This document shows, one piece after another, positions 32,901-45,926 of a stretch of 64,000 bases of DNA (position 1 is the stretch's first letter; each line of letters starts with the position of its first letter). The stretch is from contig OX336389.2 in the NCBI GenBank assembly GCA_946902985.2, positions 1,079,715,788 through 1,079,779,787 of the forward strand, in the 5' to 3' direction. Under the pieces are notes generated by a model that worked only from the letters and a program-made list of their open reading frames with translations, ran no database searches and was not told the origin of the DNA. The DNA comes from Meconema thalassinum (taxonomy: Eukaryota > Arthropoda > Insecta > Orthoptera > Tettigoniidae). The translations under genes and the position numbers were made by a program.

Positions 32901-34474
32901 TACAGTGTGTTCAAAAAGTTATGAAGACTTAATCCTCATCTCGAAGATGTCAGCTGTCTGACATAGCAAAATCTCAGCATTAACCTCGCTGATATGACAT
33001 TGAAATACATAGAAACTGTACATGTGCACCTCAGCGGGCGACTCACAAAGATTGTCCCAGTTACCAGAATGAAAATATCTACGACTAACATAGCCCTGCC
33101 TAGTGGTTAACTATCAAACGTTTCGGATAAGAAACTACTGCTAATGCGTCTGCCTGGACAAATCTTAACAAGAGGATTTATGGGAACTCACGGTTACTCA
33201 AACATCGTAGTTCACCTCCTGACGTCTGGGATGAGAGGGGGTAATTCGACTTCACTCCTGTGATGGGATTATAAGGCTCCAAAAATGAGGTCTTGAACCT
33301 CGGCCTGTCCATTACATGCCTCCATTTACATGGTCTGTAGATCTAGTTCTCCATTATGTGGTTTGTCCTGGACATTCCTGCTGGACGTTACTCGTTCATG
33401 GTAGTTGCTTCATTGGCGTTACCCTCACATAGGGTTTCTTACACCATCATCGACATCACGTGCGTAAGGTGATATTGGACGTACACGTGGTCAGTCGCAC
33501 TCGACATTACGTCGTAGAAATAAATGGTTACTCAGAATTTAATTGATGATAAACTTCGCAAAAATAGGTAATCACTGCAGCTACACAGGCGCAGGATATA
33601 TCAGAATGGCCTTATCGCTTCCTGCCACAGTATTTATAGATATGCTGGTGATATCTAACACACAGATTCTATACTGGCAAATCACACTTTATCACTGAAA
33701 AATCACGTGCATCACTCGAAGAATATTTATAATCATAGCACGGTTGGTGATTTCTGAAATAATGCCATTATGTAGGCTATAGTAAATTAGTGTGGCGTTA
33801 ATATTTTAGCAGTTTGCTGCAAGTTGGCGTGTTTCAATTCACACGGCGTGGTCTTTCACAAAGTACTATGTTACGCGTGGTGAAATATCAAAAATAGTGA
33901 TTTCACACGGAATTGACTTTTCTTCAGAAAATAACGAGGCACAGGCCTCACTGGGCCGAAATATAATACTTTCGTTGATAATTACGATTCACTTGGCTCG
34001 ATGGCCGTCGATAATGTTTACACACGTTAATGTACACTTGCACTGAAAAAACGTGGTCTTCGTCAATTGACGGACTGACTGACTAACACATCTAGTCTCG
34101 GCGGATTATCAAAACGGTGTGTCGGTCTCAGGAGCTGCATCCTGGATTCCCAAGGAAGTTGTAAGTCGTTGAGCACTTACTTCCTTAATCTCCGCATGTC
34201 TGCGGTGCTAATACCTTTTACCAAAATGTGATTTACCACTTACAAAGGTCTGGTAAGGTGGTAAATATTGCAGAATTACATTTTTGATATTCCTGAAATA
34301 TATAGTAGCTAGATTGTGATTAAATTATATCCAGGAAGAAAATAGACTATCCTTGCAAAAGTCAAACTGGCAATTTCATCATGAGGAAGTCTGGAGTGTG
34401 TTCTACACTAGTATGCATCAAAGAGTAAGCATAGTCTTGGAGAAATATCGAGGACATGAACTCAGCGGGCTCAA
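29945..34474. other. Long stretch without recognised genes
   Basis: Around 30505-30545, GGCCGCCATTACG and CAAGATGGTGGCG give inverted YY1-like motifs, and a nearby CATCTGTACCAAATTTCGTTC matches the wording of the YY1-motif repeats. The rest (30800-34470) shows no repeat within the window and no ORF with a recognisable motif. Confidence 0.45.
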
Positions 34475-34570
34475 TACACACACTCGCACAGACACACAAT
34501 ATTTGGCTCTGTGTAGATCTCATAAGTCTCCATTCATTTTTCGAAAAATCGAAAGTAGGCTAAAAATGGA
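34475..34570 (-). repeat. Truncated head of the AGCCTA-ended repeat family
   Basis: The complement begins CATTTTTAGCCTACTTTCG, continues with ATTTTTCGAAAAATG and GAGATCTACACAGAGCCAAA, and ends in a (TGTG)-rich run. It has the same order as the element head at 63847-64000. Confidence 0.75.
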
Positions 34571-34617
34571 AGTGTAGTTAGTAATAAATTAAAAATGTAA
34601 GAACAGATTTTTCATCT

Positions 34618-34746
34618 CGTGAATACCAAATGGTATGTATCGATTTATTCCACCTTAAGTCAATAATAATTCAATTAATGTAAATTAATGAAAATTATAA
34701 TTGACTTGGGGTGGAATAATGCGATACATACCTTATGGTATTCACG
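34618..34746. repeat. 129-bp near-perfect palindrome
   Basis: The left arm CGTGAATACCAAATGGTATG... and the right arm ...CATACCTTATGGTATTCACG pair along almost the whole length, meeting in AT-rich DNA near 34682. It is probably a fold-back MITE. No second copy was noticed in the window. Confidence 0.9.
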
Positions 34747-34929
34747 TGATTCAATCGCCAATAAGGAAAATATTGGGTATGATTAACTTCTTATCCTTAT
34801 GTAGATTTTTCATCAGCAAATGTCTAATATACACATAACGGACATAACCTCGCGTTAACACAATCATCTATGAAACCGACATTTACAGTTCTTATTGGGC
34901 GAGACAACCAGCCTAATACAAAAATGGTG

Positions 34930-36690
34930 CAATATTCAAGGTCATGCGATAGACAGAGAAGAGCTGCAAAGAATAATACATAAATGCTTGAAGGGGAAAA
35001 CGACTGAAATTGAGTCTGATTGGTTTAATTGAGAGTCATTTTTCAGAAGCACTTTTGGTCGAGAATGTAAAAAAAAAACCACACAAGCACACGAACACAC
35101 ACTCAAATGTCGATTGCGGACGTCGTCAAGAACTGCACGAGGGCAAGGCATAAGCGTCCGTTCGGGTTCTGGAGGAGGTTATGTATGTTGGTGGGAAAGG
35201 GAGCCTTGGAGATTTTTGTACAGATTATCTGGTGCAGGTTGGTTTTTGCTGCAAGCGAACATAATATGGTTAAGGTCGGCGATGTCCTCTGGAATTGCAT
35301 CACAATGCGGGGCCGTTGAGAACTCCAACGCAGGCAAGGTGACTCGGATAACATCCATGAACTGAATGCTTGCCTATTATAGAAGAGAGGTGACGTCTAC
35401 TCAGATGTATGTCGTGGAACCATGGTCTAGACTCTAGGTCTAGGGAACCTTCAATTGGAGGGGCACGGCGTAGTTCGTTAATGGAGGTGAAGAGCAGCGT
35501 AGTGGCTTCCATGGTGAAGCTGAGAAGCGTGCCAATTTTCGATGCAGGATTGGTGAACTCGCTTTAGGAGAGGTAGATAGTTGGTGGGATGTATGGGGAG
35601 GGATAAACAGTTACCGTTTGGCCAGCGTTTTGGCCAATTTATCCACATGTAGGGCGAATTCCCTCATTGGCCGGGACTCTGGGATAGGTAACAGGAATGC
35701 CAAGGTGGTGAAGTGTGCTGATAAGATTGAGCAAATGGATGTTCAATGGTTTACAAGCAACAGGGGTCTGTAATGCTGTGAGCACAATGAGAGAGTCGGA
35801 GATTATGAGATCTGTGGAGGGCGGGTAATTTCCGCGAAGGTTAGGGCCTGGGAGATGACAACGGCGTCTGCCGTGAAAATCAAAATATTTCGAGACAAGG
35901 CGAAATGTTGGGCCTCAGGCGTGTCCGGGCAGTAATAGGCACTACCCATTGGAGGCAGAGAACCGATCATGAATTCATCCGTGAAGATTGGGAGGGCATT
36001 CGGTCATCGAGTGCGGGTATAAGTGGTAAAATGGGCTGTAAAATCAGTGGATAGTGTCGGAGTAGAGAAAATGAAGTGGGAATAGGGGAGCTCATACAAG
36101 GAACGAGGTCCCCGTTGCGGATCGGGTGGAAGTATAGTCGTAACGAATTTGAAACTCTCTAGTAGAGACAAGTGCTGTAGCCATTTTGGTGTCCCCGGTT
36201 GCTTGGCATGATCCAGAAGGGTAGAGAGATGACGATGAATGGGAACTGAGCCCTGAAGAAATCTATTTAGCACGTACAGTACTTGTCTGATAAGAATTGA
36301 CGCCAAATATAGTATACAAGGGGTGCTCCGAGGCTTTAAGTGGAAGGACATTAGTAGGCGTATGTATCATAGTCCCAATGCAGATGCTGATCCCACGAAA
36401 TTGAATTTTGCCCAACTTGCGAAGGGAGAGTTTTGATCCATTATGGTAAAGATGGAGCCATAGTCAATTTTGGAGCGGATCAAGGATTGGTATAGAGTCA
36501 ATAAAATGCTGGAATATGCAGCTCACGCGTAACAGCACGGTGAATATTGAGGGCTTACTCCAAGATTTTGGCATGATTGTGTTGACCAATATGAGCGGAC
36601 CATGTCAGCCGCGAGTCGTAAGTGAGACCCAAAAATCTTGCATGAGAGACAATGATAGCTAAGAAGCCATTTATCAGTGTTGACTTATTA
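34930..36690 (-). pseudogene. LINE fragment with RNase H, I-group-like
   Basis: On the minus strand, in shifting frames from about 36650: SHARFLGLTYDSRLTW (RT thumb block), then a SKIDYGS-like block near 36470, and the 115-residue ORF at 36351-36004. An RNase H-like domain follows, with FTDE-like and LSRNILIFTADAVV-like segments at about 35970-35850. The end is a Cys-His cluster (HCDA...LNHIMFACSKN, within 35354-35103) like the terminal zinc knuckle of R1/I/LOA-type elements. RNase H downstream of RT is known from the I group. The 5' part is missing and many frame changes make it a pseudogene. Confidence 0.75.
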
Positions 36691-36691
36691 A

Positions 36692-36850
36692 CAATTGATA
36701 TTGTAACTTTCAGTCGGTCAATACAAAATAATTCCAATTACTGGAATATGTGAAAAAATTACCTAAAATAAATTACATGTGATTAAGATATATGTACAGT
36801 ATAATTATTGTTATGATCTATTGAAGAAGGAGAAAATTAAGGGATGACGT
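36692..36850 (+). repeat. Inverted repeat, left copy
   Basis: About 155 bp from CAATTGATATTGTAACTTTCAG through GGATGACGTG. It matches the complement of 40195-40344, including CCAATTACTGGAATATGTG. The right copy is 3.5 kb away in the opposite orientation. Confidence 0.85.
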
Positions 36851-37819
36851 GATTATGAGACTGGTTATTGAATTATTTCGCATGACTACAGAACAGTATT
36901 ATTAAGACAAGGATTTGTTTCTTAGGTGAACGGCATATGACCTCGCTATTTCTCAACTTAAATCAATTCAAAATTCAACTTCTTTCTTTGAACTTTAATA
37001 TCATTGATTTCTAGATTAACTGTATTATAACATAGATATTTATTATACCATTCCTTTCATTTGCACTCTTGTTTGAATGTGACCTTGGACAAGGCATTTC
37101 ATTCTTATATAATCTGAAAACTTCTCAATAGATTACTGCTTTTATGAAAGCTACTCAAATTCAAAGAATTCAGTGTTATGGTTAGGCCTACCATTAAAAC
37201 GTGGTTGTCCCGAACAGCCTGGTAACATTCTACAATTTCAGATACGTATTCAGATCAGATCGTTTAACACATTGCATGATTAATAAATTGAATAACTTAT
37301 GTACGGTACCGGTTCTATTTTAAGTTCTCACTGTCTCACCTTGACCGTAGGAAACTAGGGGAAGGGGGTTGCTGGAATTCCATTCAGGATCTCGCTCAGC
37401 TGAGAGAAAGTATCAGGTTACTTTACGACTTGATCATAGGAGGACTTAAGTTCACCAAAACTCCAATAACATGAAGAAACTTATCTCTATGACGTAATAA
37501 ATCCGTTGTTATTTTGTTGCTCAGTTATAGCTTTTTACCATCATCACAACATAGTACATGTAGGTAATTCCGCATATTAGTATACAATTCTTCTTTGAGA
37601 CTTGAAAGCAGATAAAGGTCCTACCAATTGGTTGCTAGCCAAAAGGTAGCAAGTCTGGTTAAGGGGCTGCCACAATTCCTCTGCCATACCAGCGTTTAAG
37701 TTTTCTGTCGGGGTTGTCTCCCCTAGCCTTTGATAGTCCCCTATCAAACCTGCCATCTTTGGTCCAGAGGCACACACGACTCAAACTTTACAACATTCTA
37801 ATCAAACCTACCCTTCTAT
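36851..37819. other. No recognised gene
   Basis: AT-rich. The minus-strand ORF at 37577-37777 has no motif. Confidence 0.35.
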
Positions 37820-38170
37820 ATGACCGCGAAGCTTGAACCCTTCGCAAAGGGGATGAACGGAGACTAACGAGTGCCGAGATGCGATTCATGAGGAAAACGG
37901 TTGGATACACACTATGGGATAGGAAAAGATCTGAGATTGTCCTTAAAGAACTAAAAGTAAAACCAATATTATCAACAAAGTACAGAACTACAGATCAGCT
38001 TGGAAGGACCATGTACTACGTATGAAGACCGGTCGGATCTCCAGACGAATCCTCAAATACCAACCTAGAGACAGAAGAGACGTAGGTCGACCTACGAAGA
38101 TATAGAACGAGACCGTAACAGGCCACCTGGCTTATCACTTGATAGGAAGAAGAAGAAGAAGAAGAAGAGG
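37820..38170 (+). pseudogene. LINE 3' end with (GAA)n tail
   Basis: Broken frames read as the last part of a non-LTR retrotransposon protein: MRFMRKTVGYTLWDRKR-like, a VLKELKVKPIL block, a YRTTDQLGRT block and QPRDRRDVGRP-like. The (GAAGAA)n run at 38150-38168 is typical of the 3' terminus. Truncated at 5'. Confidence 0.75.
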
Positions 38171-40194
38171 TTTACAATTCTACAGTAGTTTTAGGGCTTT
38201 TTGCTAAAGTGTATCACAGCAATAGTAGCTACACCTTCATGGATTAGTTTGGGGAGGAAGACTGTTTTGTTGATGGGATCGTCATTTCGAAGTTTTTCAA
38301 CATTAAAATAAATAGTTCTTTTTTTCGGGCGCTTAATGTCGTAATATTTATCAGTAATAATTACCACACTTATTAAGTTTTATAACGGTTTTATTTGTAT
38401 TCTGCTTTTGGAGGGCAGAGATGGTCTGTAGGTGATGTAATGTTTTCTTAAAGTGCCTCACAAGTGAGACCGAACGAAACGAATTTTAAAGTTGGTAGTC
38501 TTAAAATAACGACCATATATGGATTATTTAAGACCTGAGATGTGCTAATTAAATTAATTCACTTACCAATAGTGGTCGACCAAACTCTGGTCATCGGACA
38601 CAAGATTACTAAATTATTATCGTCAAATATAACTGCGGCCATTTTCTGAACTACAGCTGTTTATAATTAATTATGTTGGGCGCCAAGGTCTCCACAGCAG
38701 GTTGATGACCTATTACATTATGTAAATAAACCTCAGGTAGAGCAACTTAACGACTCCTTACTCTCAGATCGTGGCATGACTGTCATTAGCATTTGCTTTG
38801 GGAATTGTGGTTGGCTTATAGCTATTTCTAACTACTAGAAATGAAAAGGTCTGCATTGAATAAAATATAGAATTTAATTATATAAAAAACAAGAGAAATT
38901 GAAATTGATACTAATAATTATGATATGGAAGGTATTTACTAGAATTTAAATTATTACATAAAGCTTGAATTTACTTGTCGTTAGATTAATAATAAAGACA
39001 GAGAATTTGCGTAGTTTCCGTCTTTTAGCTCACCATTGTTGATCGTAGTTCTTCAGGGCATTTCCCCATAAAGGAGAGATGTTGGAGTCCTCGGATGATG
39101 GACATCTTATTCTGCGTTGACGATGATTTTAGATGCATGAAGTTATTTGTAGTATAGTCTCTGATTTTCTGGTCGTGATGGAATTCTAATTCCTAAAATC
39201 ACGCTTATAGCGAGAGCCAAGACACGACTATCCCTATATGTGTATTAAGACGAAACATTGCCTTTTACACTTCACCAGAGTAATGTCACTGATGGTCTCA
39301 CTGCGATCCATAGCAAAAATATAACTTAGAGTTCTCGAAAATTGTAAGTAATATCTCACTGAAAATCAGTAACTAAGTCCGAAAATTTATAATCAATAAT
39401 CGACTGAAAATTCTGAATAAGAGTCCTCGACTCCTCTGTGCATCGGCTTATATCAACTTTCTTCTTACTCCCTCCCGTAACACCTTCAGTTTTTAAATCA
39501 AGCTCCATCTTCTCCAATCATGGGGCAGCATCCCCTCACTGCTCCAAATACGTCATCACTTCATCCCTTCTACAGGTCAGTCTTCATGATGTGTCTTGCT
39601 TCACCCTTCCATGTGTACGTGACGTCAACTGACACAAGCAAGGCCCCCCCTTCCCCTATAGCCCAAACGGTCGATCTCTTCCTTGTCTGCTTGCCAGAAG
39701 TTTTTCCTTAAAGGTAGCCAATATTTCTACACCTAAGGCTAAAACTGGAGCCCACCCTTGGTGAATTATCATTAGCGTAGACTGGCTGGCTCCGAATTCG
39801 CTCTCACCCTAAGTTATGAACTGCTCCTGCTCAACTTCCCTGTCTTCCAATGCTAGTGTGAATCTATTAAACGAAATTATTCGTAGTAATATAGGTTTGA
39901 TAAACCTTCAAGATTATTAAATAGAAATATAAAATATGATATTAAAAATTGAAAACCTATAATAATAATAAAAATAATAATAATTAGTTACCATTATAAA
40001 ATTATATGTACATATGTGGTGAATTGTTTGCCGATAAGATTATATATTGCAATCCTGAAGCCATGCTTTCTAATAACATGACAGTGGCGTAGGCCCCTCA
40101 TAAAATGTTACAGTGACACTGTAGGTTCGGTAGTGTTTTGTAGAGCTATTTGTTTTATAGACTTGGATCTGATGATGCTTTCTTGACGAGCGAC
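38171..40194. other. No recognised gene
   Basis: Mostly AT-rich. The overlapping ORFs at 39438-39632 and 39520-39711 lack motifs. This is part of the interval bounded by the inverted repeats. Confidence 0.4.
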
Positions 40195-40344
40195 ACATGT
40201 CATCCCTTAGTTTTCTAATTCAATAGTCCATAACAATATATATATATATCTGAATCCCATGTAATTTATTTCAAGTTATTTTTCACATATTCCAGTAATT
40301 GGAATATTTTTGAGTTGACCGACTGAATGTTACATTATCAATTG
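40195..40344 (-). repeat. Inverted repeat, right copy
   Basis: Complement of 36692-36850. The shared outer border is CAATTGATA. A (TA)n run at 40237-40249 replaces a non-repetitive stretch in the left copy. Confidence 0.85.
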
Positions 40345-40439
40345 AAAGACAACGCTGCAGGCAATTACAGTTGTGCGTGAGTATGCAAGCAGCTGTTTTT
40401 GTGAGTCTTCGCTCTGAGCTCAGTGGAGCAACTCCACGT

Positions 40440-40945
40440 TAGCCAATCGGAGCGTGGCCGTGATCTAGGCCTACCAATCTATTACGAACATAGCGCATTG
40501 CTAGAAGTTGCTTGTGTTGCCATAAGACGGCTCTCTAGAGGAGAACCACGGCCTATCCATCGCCTTGGAAGAACTTCATTAAGATATTCACGCACTGCGA
40601 TGGCAAAATGGGCAGGTGTCCCATCATGCTGGAACCAACATGTCACTTTAATTCCGTGCTCCTCCAAGAAAGGAACAAACCAGTCCTGCAACATGTTGAG
40701 GTAACTGGGCTGATTCACAGCACCTTCGAAAAGGAACGGTCCAAACAAGCGTGCTGCCGGCTCCACTTGCCTGGCCTCCACGAAGCCCAGGCCTTACTAC
40801 ATGTGATAATGCGCTATGGGGGTTCATAAAGGGTATCGTTTCATAAAACGGATACAATACCACGGATGAACTGAAAGTTGCTGTGAGACAAGCTTCCACT
40901 AAAGTCACACCAGCAATGCTCCGAAGAATGTCGCACAACTTGGCG
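40440..40945 (-). pseudogene. Tc1/mariner-type transposase fragment
   Basis: The minus-strand ORF 40781-40482 reads RLFGPFLFEGAVNQPSYLNM, then WFQHDGTPAHFA, then VREYLNEVLPRRWIGRG, characteristic of Tc1/mariner DDE transposases. The Asp in QHDG is the second catalytic residue. A frame change near 40740 links it to an upstream piece. The segment with the third catalytic residue (SPDLTPLDF-type) is missing after RWIGRGSP, so the copy is inactive. Confidence 0.85.
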
Positions 40946-41973
40946 CCGTATTATCCTTTGCCATGAAAATGATGGTGCTCAGACTGATGTTTTGGACTCG
41001 TAATGCCGTATATTCCCAAACAAAAACCTCTCTTAGAAATGGCGTACAAGTTATATAACTAGCTTTAGGGGTTTCTATTGGTTATAAGAGGGGGATAACG
41101 GGACTTCGTGGCTACCCTGTACAATCCTGATTCAGTCAGGGTCAGGGCCATTGCAGACGCAAGGAGCATAGGAGGGACTTTCTACGAAGATAGGAGCTTC
41201 TTAGGAAAAACCGTGAGGACGTACTGTTTGGGTACGAATTCTACGCACAAGGAGTCTTCAAACGCCGCGTAGATGCAAGAACTGCTATACTCGGAAACAA
41301 AGATTTTAAGTAACAGAAGGATCTAGGAAGGTTTTGCTGACTTTAAATGCCAACATACGCAATGAAAGTGAACTCACAGACGTGAGTTATCAAGAAGGAA
41401 GGAAGGAAGGAAGGAAGGAAGGAAGGAAGGAAGGAAGGAAGGAAGGAAGCTTGTAGTTTTACGTCGCCGTTAATCTTGATCCACGGCATCGAGTTATCAG
41501 GAATATAGATCATTTTTGTCTGTATTAAACAACGAATTTGTTTATTTAACAACGATAAATTACAGAATCTGTAATGTTAGGAGGCAATGCACCTGCGGAA
41601 ATTACGATCTGTTGACTGGCTTTGTTCCACAATGTTGGTTACATTGTTCATTTATATGGATCAGTCACGGTTTTATTTGCCCATTTTTAAGTTATAGAGA
41701 GGGTGGGAGTACAGGAGAATCGTTTTTTGCAATGCCCCAACCGTTGCCTACGTTATAATACAATGCCGGGAGATGCCGCACCGCGACTAGGGGGCAACTG
41801 AGTTCAGCATTCTGCCGCTAGGAACGCATTGTAACACCCTCAATATGAGCGCACTATATGAATTTAGTATTGAGATGAGGGAATACCCGGGATATTTCAT
41901 GTACATTTACAAAAGTGTGGTTTATCATTCTAATCTAAAACTCACCGGAATATCATAAACAAGCAGTCTTTTC
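40946..41973. other. Intergenic; (GAAG)n microsatellite
   Basis: (GAAG)n runs from 41395 to 41448. No recognised gene. The right part would be 3' flank of the P-like transposon. Confidence 0.5.
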
Positions 41974-42552
41974 TTAGAGCTTCAGTACTTTCCTGTTCAG
42001 AGGCTTATTGTGAAGCTGTAAAAATCGTTCATTCCTGCTCGTGCGATTGAAGGCTAGGTTGTCCAGAAGCGGCTTCATGAACTTCTTCAAAAGGAGAATC
42101 GGAAGTTCAGAATCGTTGCATTGGTCACACTTAATTGTTTGACAGAACTTGTCTTTTAATAAAAGTGTGCAGTTTGTCAGCAAGTTCTTCCGTGGCAGAT
42201 ACTGGACAGCACGTGATAAGCATTGCATAATTTGCTCTAGTAACACCACAAATGAGGTTTTAGGGTACCTCAGTCCTCCACAATCTTGAAATCGTATGAG
42301 GCTGAAGACCGGGCTTTCACTCGCAGGAAGAGAAATATGTTGCAAATAACATTCACAGCTGGTATTTTCTTCTGCTACGCGCACTAGGTAGCCTGCCACC
42401 ATTGCTAGTGCTATGTTGGATGCAGTAGCTGGAGTTCCTAACAATGAAACCAATTTGTTAAATACCGTAATCGTATTTAGATAAAAACACAATGCAATGA
42501 AAATAAATGGGCAGGTTATAAATGTACCTTCAACGGGGTTTCTGAATCCCAC
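41974..42552 (-). pseudogene. P-element/THAP9-like transposase, C-terminal part
   Basis: 192 codons ending in a stop. An IALAMVAGYLVRVAEE block is followed by Cys pairs (CECYL; KCDQC), a FQDCGGLRYPK block and a helical tail. This matches the region of P/THAP9 proteins after the catalytic Glu. It begins in a different frame from the preceding segment, with a gap of about 100 bp that contains the C-rich tract, so an intron or decay lies between. Confidence 0.75.
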
Positions 42553-42655
42553 CCTAAGTCTTCATTCCTTAGTTCGACGTTTCCATGGCTCGAAGCTGCG
42601 ATAATTCCAGTGTGAAGGGTAGATTCAATAGCATGGGTGCAAGATCTCACATCCA

Positions 42656-43150
42656 TCATATCAATGACCCCCCCCCCCCCCGCCTTCGTCTGAGGTGACT
42701 GAAAAAGAGCTCGACATCGTCACTCGATAAATTCCTCGTTAGGACATAGTGGAAATTGATGCTTATTAAATATCGTATGCATGCCGCTGAAGAAAGAGTT
42801 GTCAACTCCAGAGCGTGGTAAGTATCTTTAGTAAATTTCCTGAACTTTTCGGGATGTTGCTGAATGTCCTCAATGTATGGCAGAAATACGTCTGTTAACC
42901 GGTGCAGTCTTTCATCGTCCATCTCACAAAAAATCATCTAATTGTCATTTCTGGAGTGCGTGCCATGGGATGTGTTGCAGACATCATGGATATCAAACCA
43001 TTTCTGAAAATGATCCATAAAATTAATAGTCTCAAGTAAACTGCCGTTGTCATTAATTTTCTCAGAGCATACGACTTCCATACTTTTTAAGCCTGGGACA
43101 ACTTCAGGTGAAAACACAACTTTGGCCCTGGAAACATTTATCTTTTCCAA
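42656..43150 (-). pseudogene. P-element/THAP9-like transposase, catalytic Glu region
   Basis: Two ORFs in the same orientation, 43150-42938 and 42937-42656, separated by one stop. The first has KINVSRAKVVFSPEVVPGL and INFMDHFQKWFDIHDV, matching the segment after the RNase H-like core. The second has SSDDVELFFSHLRRRRGGG, where the Glu (codon 42712-42710) corresponds to the third catalytic residue. A C15-like run (42668-42682, G on this strand) follows and probably caused frame loss. Confidence 0.82.
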
Positions 43151-43159
43151 ATTACAAGA

Positions 43160-43625
43160 TAAACCACCTTCCTGGAGAGTTTCCTGCCAGATTTTATCAC
43201 CAGAGTTTTCTGAAGATTATAAAGGATATTCAAATGATCACTTGTCACAGTGTTGACATTTACAAAACTCCCTAGACACGTACTGCGATCGTACATTCTT
43301 GACAATGTGACTGGGATCAAAACTTATAAAGAGCGGTCGATTTTCATCAAGAGGATGTTTAATTTCATGCGTTATACGACCCCCGCATAGCGTTTCAAAC
43401 ATCGAAACATTCGCTTGACAGTTGTCAGTTACAATTCTTAACACTCTGAAACCACTTTCTTCGACTACCTTCATAGCATCTAATACCAATTTTGCCAAGT
43501 GCGATCCAGAAATAGAACAAATAAAATAAAATGACACAGGAATTCTGTAAGAAGAAGATAGTCCTTTGAAAAGAATGCAAAGTAACTTGTTGGCTAGTTT
43601 GTCTTCAATACCAATAGCGTCTAAG
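43160..43625 (-). pseudogene. P-element/THAP9-like transposase, core with second catalytic Asp
   Basis: The minus frame reads GLSSSYRIPVSFYF, then FRVLRIVTDNCQANVSMFE with the second catalytic Asp (codon 43426-43424), then LFISFDPSHIVKNVRSQY, which matches the FDPVHLLKN block of P transposases. The frame is intact from the insertion boundary at 43625 to 43238 and then shifts. It joins in frame to 46141 if the hAT insertion is disregarded. Confidence 0.85.
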
Positions 43626-43699
43626 CAGGGTCGGATCGAGGAGGGGGGGGGGGGGCACCGCCACGGATTGTTTTAAATGATAGATTAATTATACTTTTC

Positions 43700-44352
43700 A
43701 ATAGTACATTATGCAACGAGCCTATAATGGCTATAATTAAGACACGAGTGTCTTTATAAAACGAGCTTTAGCGAGTTTTATAATTTCCATACGAGTGTCT
43801 TAATTACCATTATAGGCGAGTTGCATACGACTGTTTATGTTCGACGATAATTATAACTTTATTACATGTTTTAACATAAGTATTCATAAATATCTGTTCA
43901 GTAACTAGAATTTTGTGCTCGGGTGGTGCGCTAGGTAGCACATCTCCCTGTTCCAAGCTCTCTGGCCGGCCGACGCATGCGCTCTAAGTGCTTCAATGCC
44001 AGATGTGCAGATCGTGAACCAGTATTCAGCAAAACTGTCACCGTAGTCGTTTGAAATCAACGCGCCGAGTAGAAATTGGATTTAGGTATATTAAGGTACA
44101 GTGCTATTTCTTGTCTCATATTCACCAGTTTATTTACGCGAACATTTGGACGGTGCACTTTCGGTAATTTATATAGACATGTTGGATTTTGAGAGCATGC
44201 GCGAAGGTATCCTTATCTAATTGGTCAAAAAATTTGTTTCTTGAGCTGTGATTGGTGGGAGAAACTGTTTCATAATGAATAATAGTGTTATAATGACCAT
44301 CATTATGATACAGTTTTCAGACACATAATAGTCAGGGTCGAACATAAACTAA
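43700..44352 (-). repeat. Fold-back repeat family, copy 2
   Basis: Reverse complement of 18431-19117 with the terminal 116-bp palindrome at 43711-43826 and the TTATGTTCGACCCTGAC end near 44340. The ORF of copy 1 is broken here. Confidence 0.85.
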
Positions 44353-44501
44353 TTTATAATTCATATTCTTTTTCAGTGCAGCTATGATCTCCCGTGACCG
44401 TTTAGCAAGTTAACAATAGATTTCAGTGAAATGATAGAAGACTCCAGCCGGGAAAATACTGTAGTCGCAAAGTAATATTTTAATTAGTAGATTACAGCCT
44501 A

Positions 44502-45893
44502 TTTTCATATATCCTACTTATGTTAATTGCTTCTATCTACATACAAAATGTCAGTTTGAATCCTGTAATAGATTCGTAGATATTGAGAACCGACTAAATA
44601 CTTCGGATGGTCGCCATGTTGGATTTTATATGTGTAGGTCCTAGAGTTATGTACTGTTACATGAAGATTATTGTGTACGTGTAGCATTCAAACTTCAATC
44701 GCGCAAAAGAAGTAACAAGGAGATTTTAAAATTTCGCACAGCTGCCATCTTGTGGTTATGGAAACAATTGAAATAAATTAGATGCCAGTGGATTAACATT
44801 CGTATAAGGATTTACTGTACCAAGTTTCACTGCACTCGGATGGTTAAATTGCGAGAAACGTCCATGTGAATATTTATACTTCGCGTCGCCGCCATGTTGG
44901 ATTTGCGATCACCAGGTTATTTAAAGTCCTATAGGTGAACTTAAGTTCATAGCCCCTATGGACATAAAAAATTCAGTTTGATTGCTATACTAGATTCGTA
45001 GATATTCAGAGCCGTCTAAATATTTCGGACGGTCGGCATATTGGATTGTTAAATGTATAGGCCATAGAGTCATGTACCATTAAAGGAAAAGTATTGCGTA
45101 GGTTCTTTATTCAAACTTTCACATCGATCGCATGATTACGACACAAGAAATAAAAAAAATATTTAAAAATTCGCAAAGCCGCCATCTTGAGGTTATGTAA
45201 ACAATTAGATACCAGCGTATTACAATGTGTATAAACATTTCCTGTACCAGATTTAATTGCGGTTGGAACATTAAATCGCGAAAGAGGTCTATTTAAAATT
45301 TTCAAATTCGCCTGGTCGCCATGTTCGTTTTTTAGTTAACCGGTTTTTGAAAGTCTTATAGATGAACTTCCAGTAGTGCCCTTTATCTCCGTACAAAATT
45401 TCAGGGTGATACCGCTAATAGTTTCAGAGATATAGAATGCCGGTGATATATTTCGCACATCCGCCATCTTGTGGTTATGTAAACAATTGAACCAAGTTAG
45501 ATGTCGGTGCATTACAATGTGTATAAACATATACTGTACCAAGTTTTATTGCGTTTGGTTGGTTAAATCGCGAGAAACGTCCATTTAAAAGTCGCAAATT
45601 CGCGTGGCCGCCATGTTGGTTTTGTAGTTACCAGTTTTTGAAAAGTCACATAGGTGAACTTCTAGTAGTTCCCTTTATCACCGTACAAAATTCCAGGGTG
45701 ATATCGGGAATAGTGTCGGAGATATTGAATGCTGGTGAAATATTTCGCACAGCCGCCATGTTGTATTGGTGAGACGTAACAAAATTTGAAGGGCACGGTC
45801 GGGGTCGCCCGGAATAGTGATATGAACTAACCGAGTTTCATTGAAATCGCTCCCGCCGTTTAAACGTTATTAGGGACACACACACACACACTC

Positions 45894-45926
<33 letters not shown>

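Noticed and set aside
41343..41552. Ser/Phe/Leu/Pro repeat protein on minus
   Set aside because: Translation of the (GAAG)n microsatellite.
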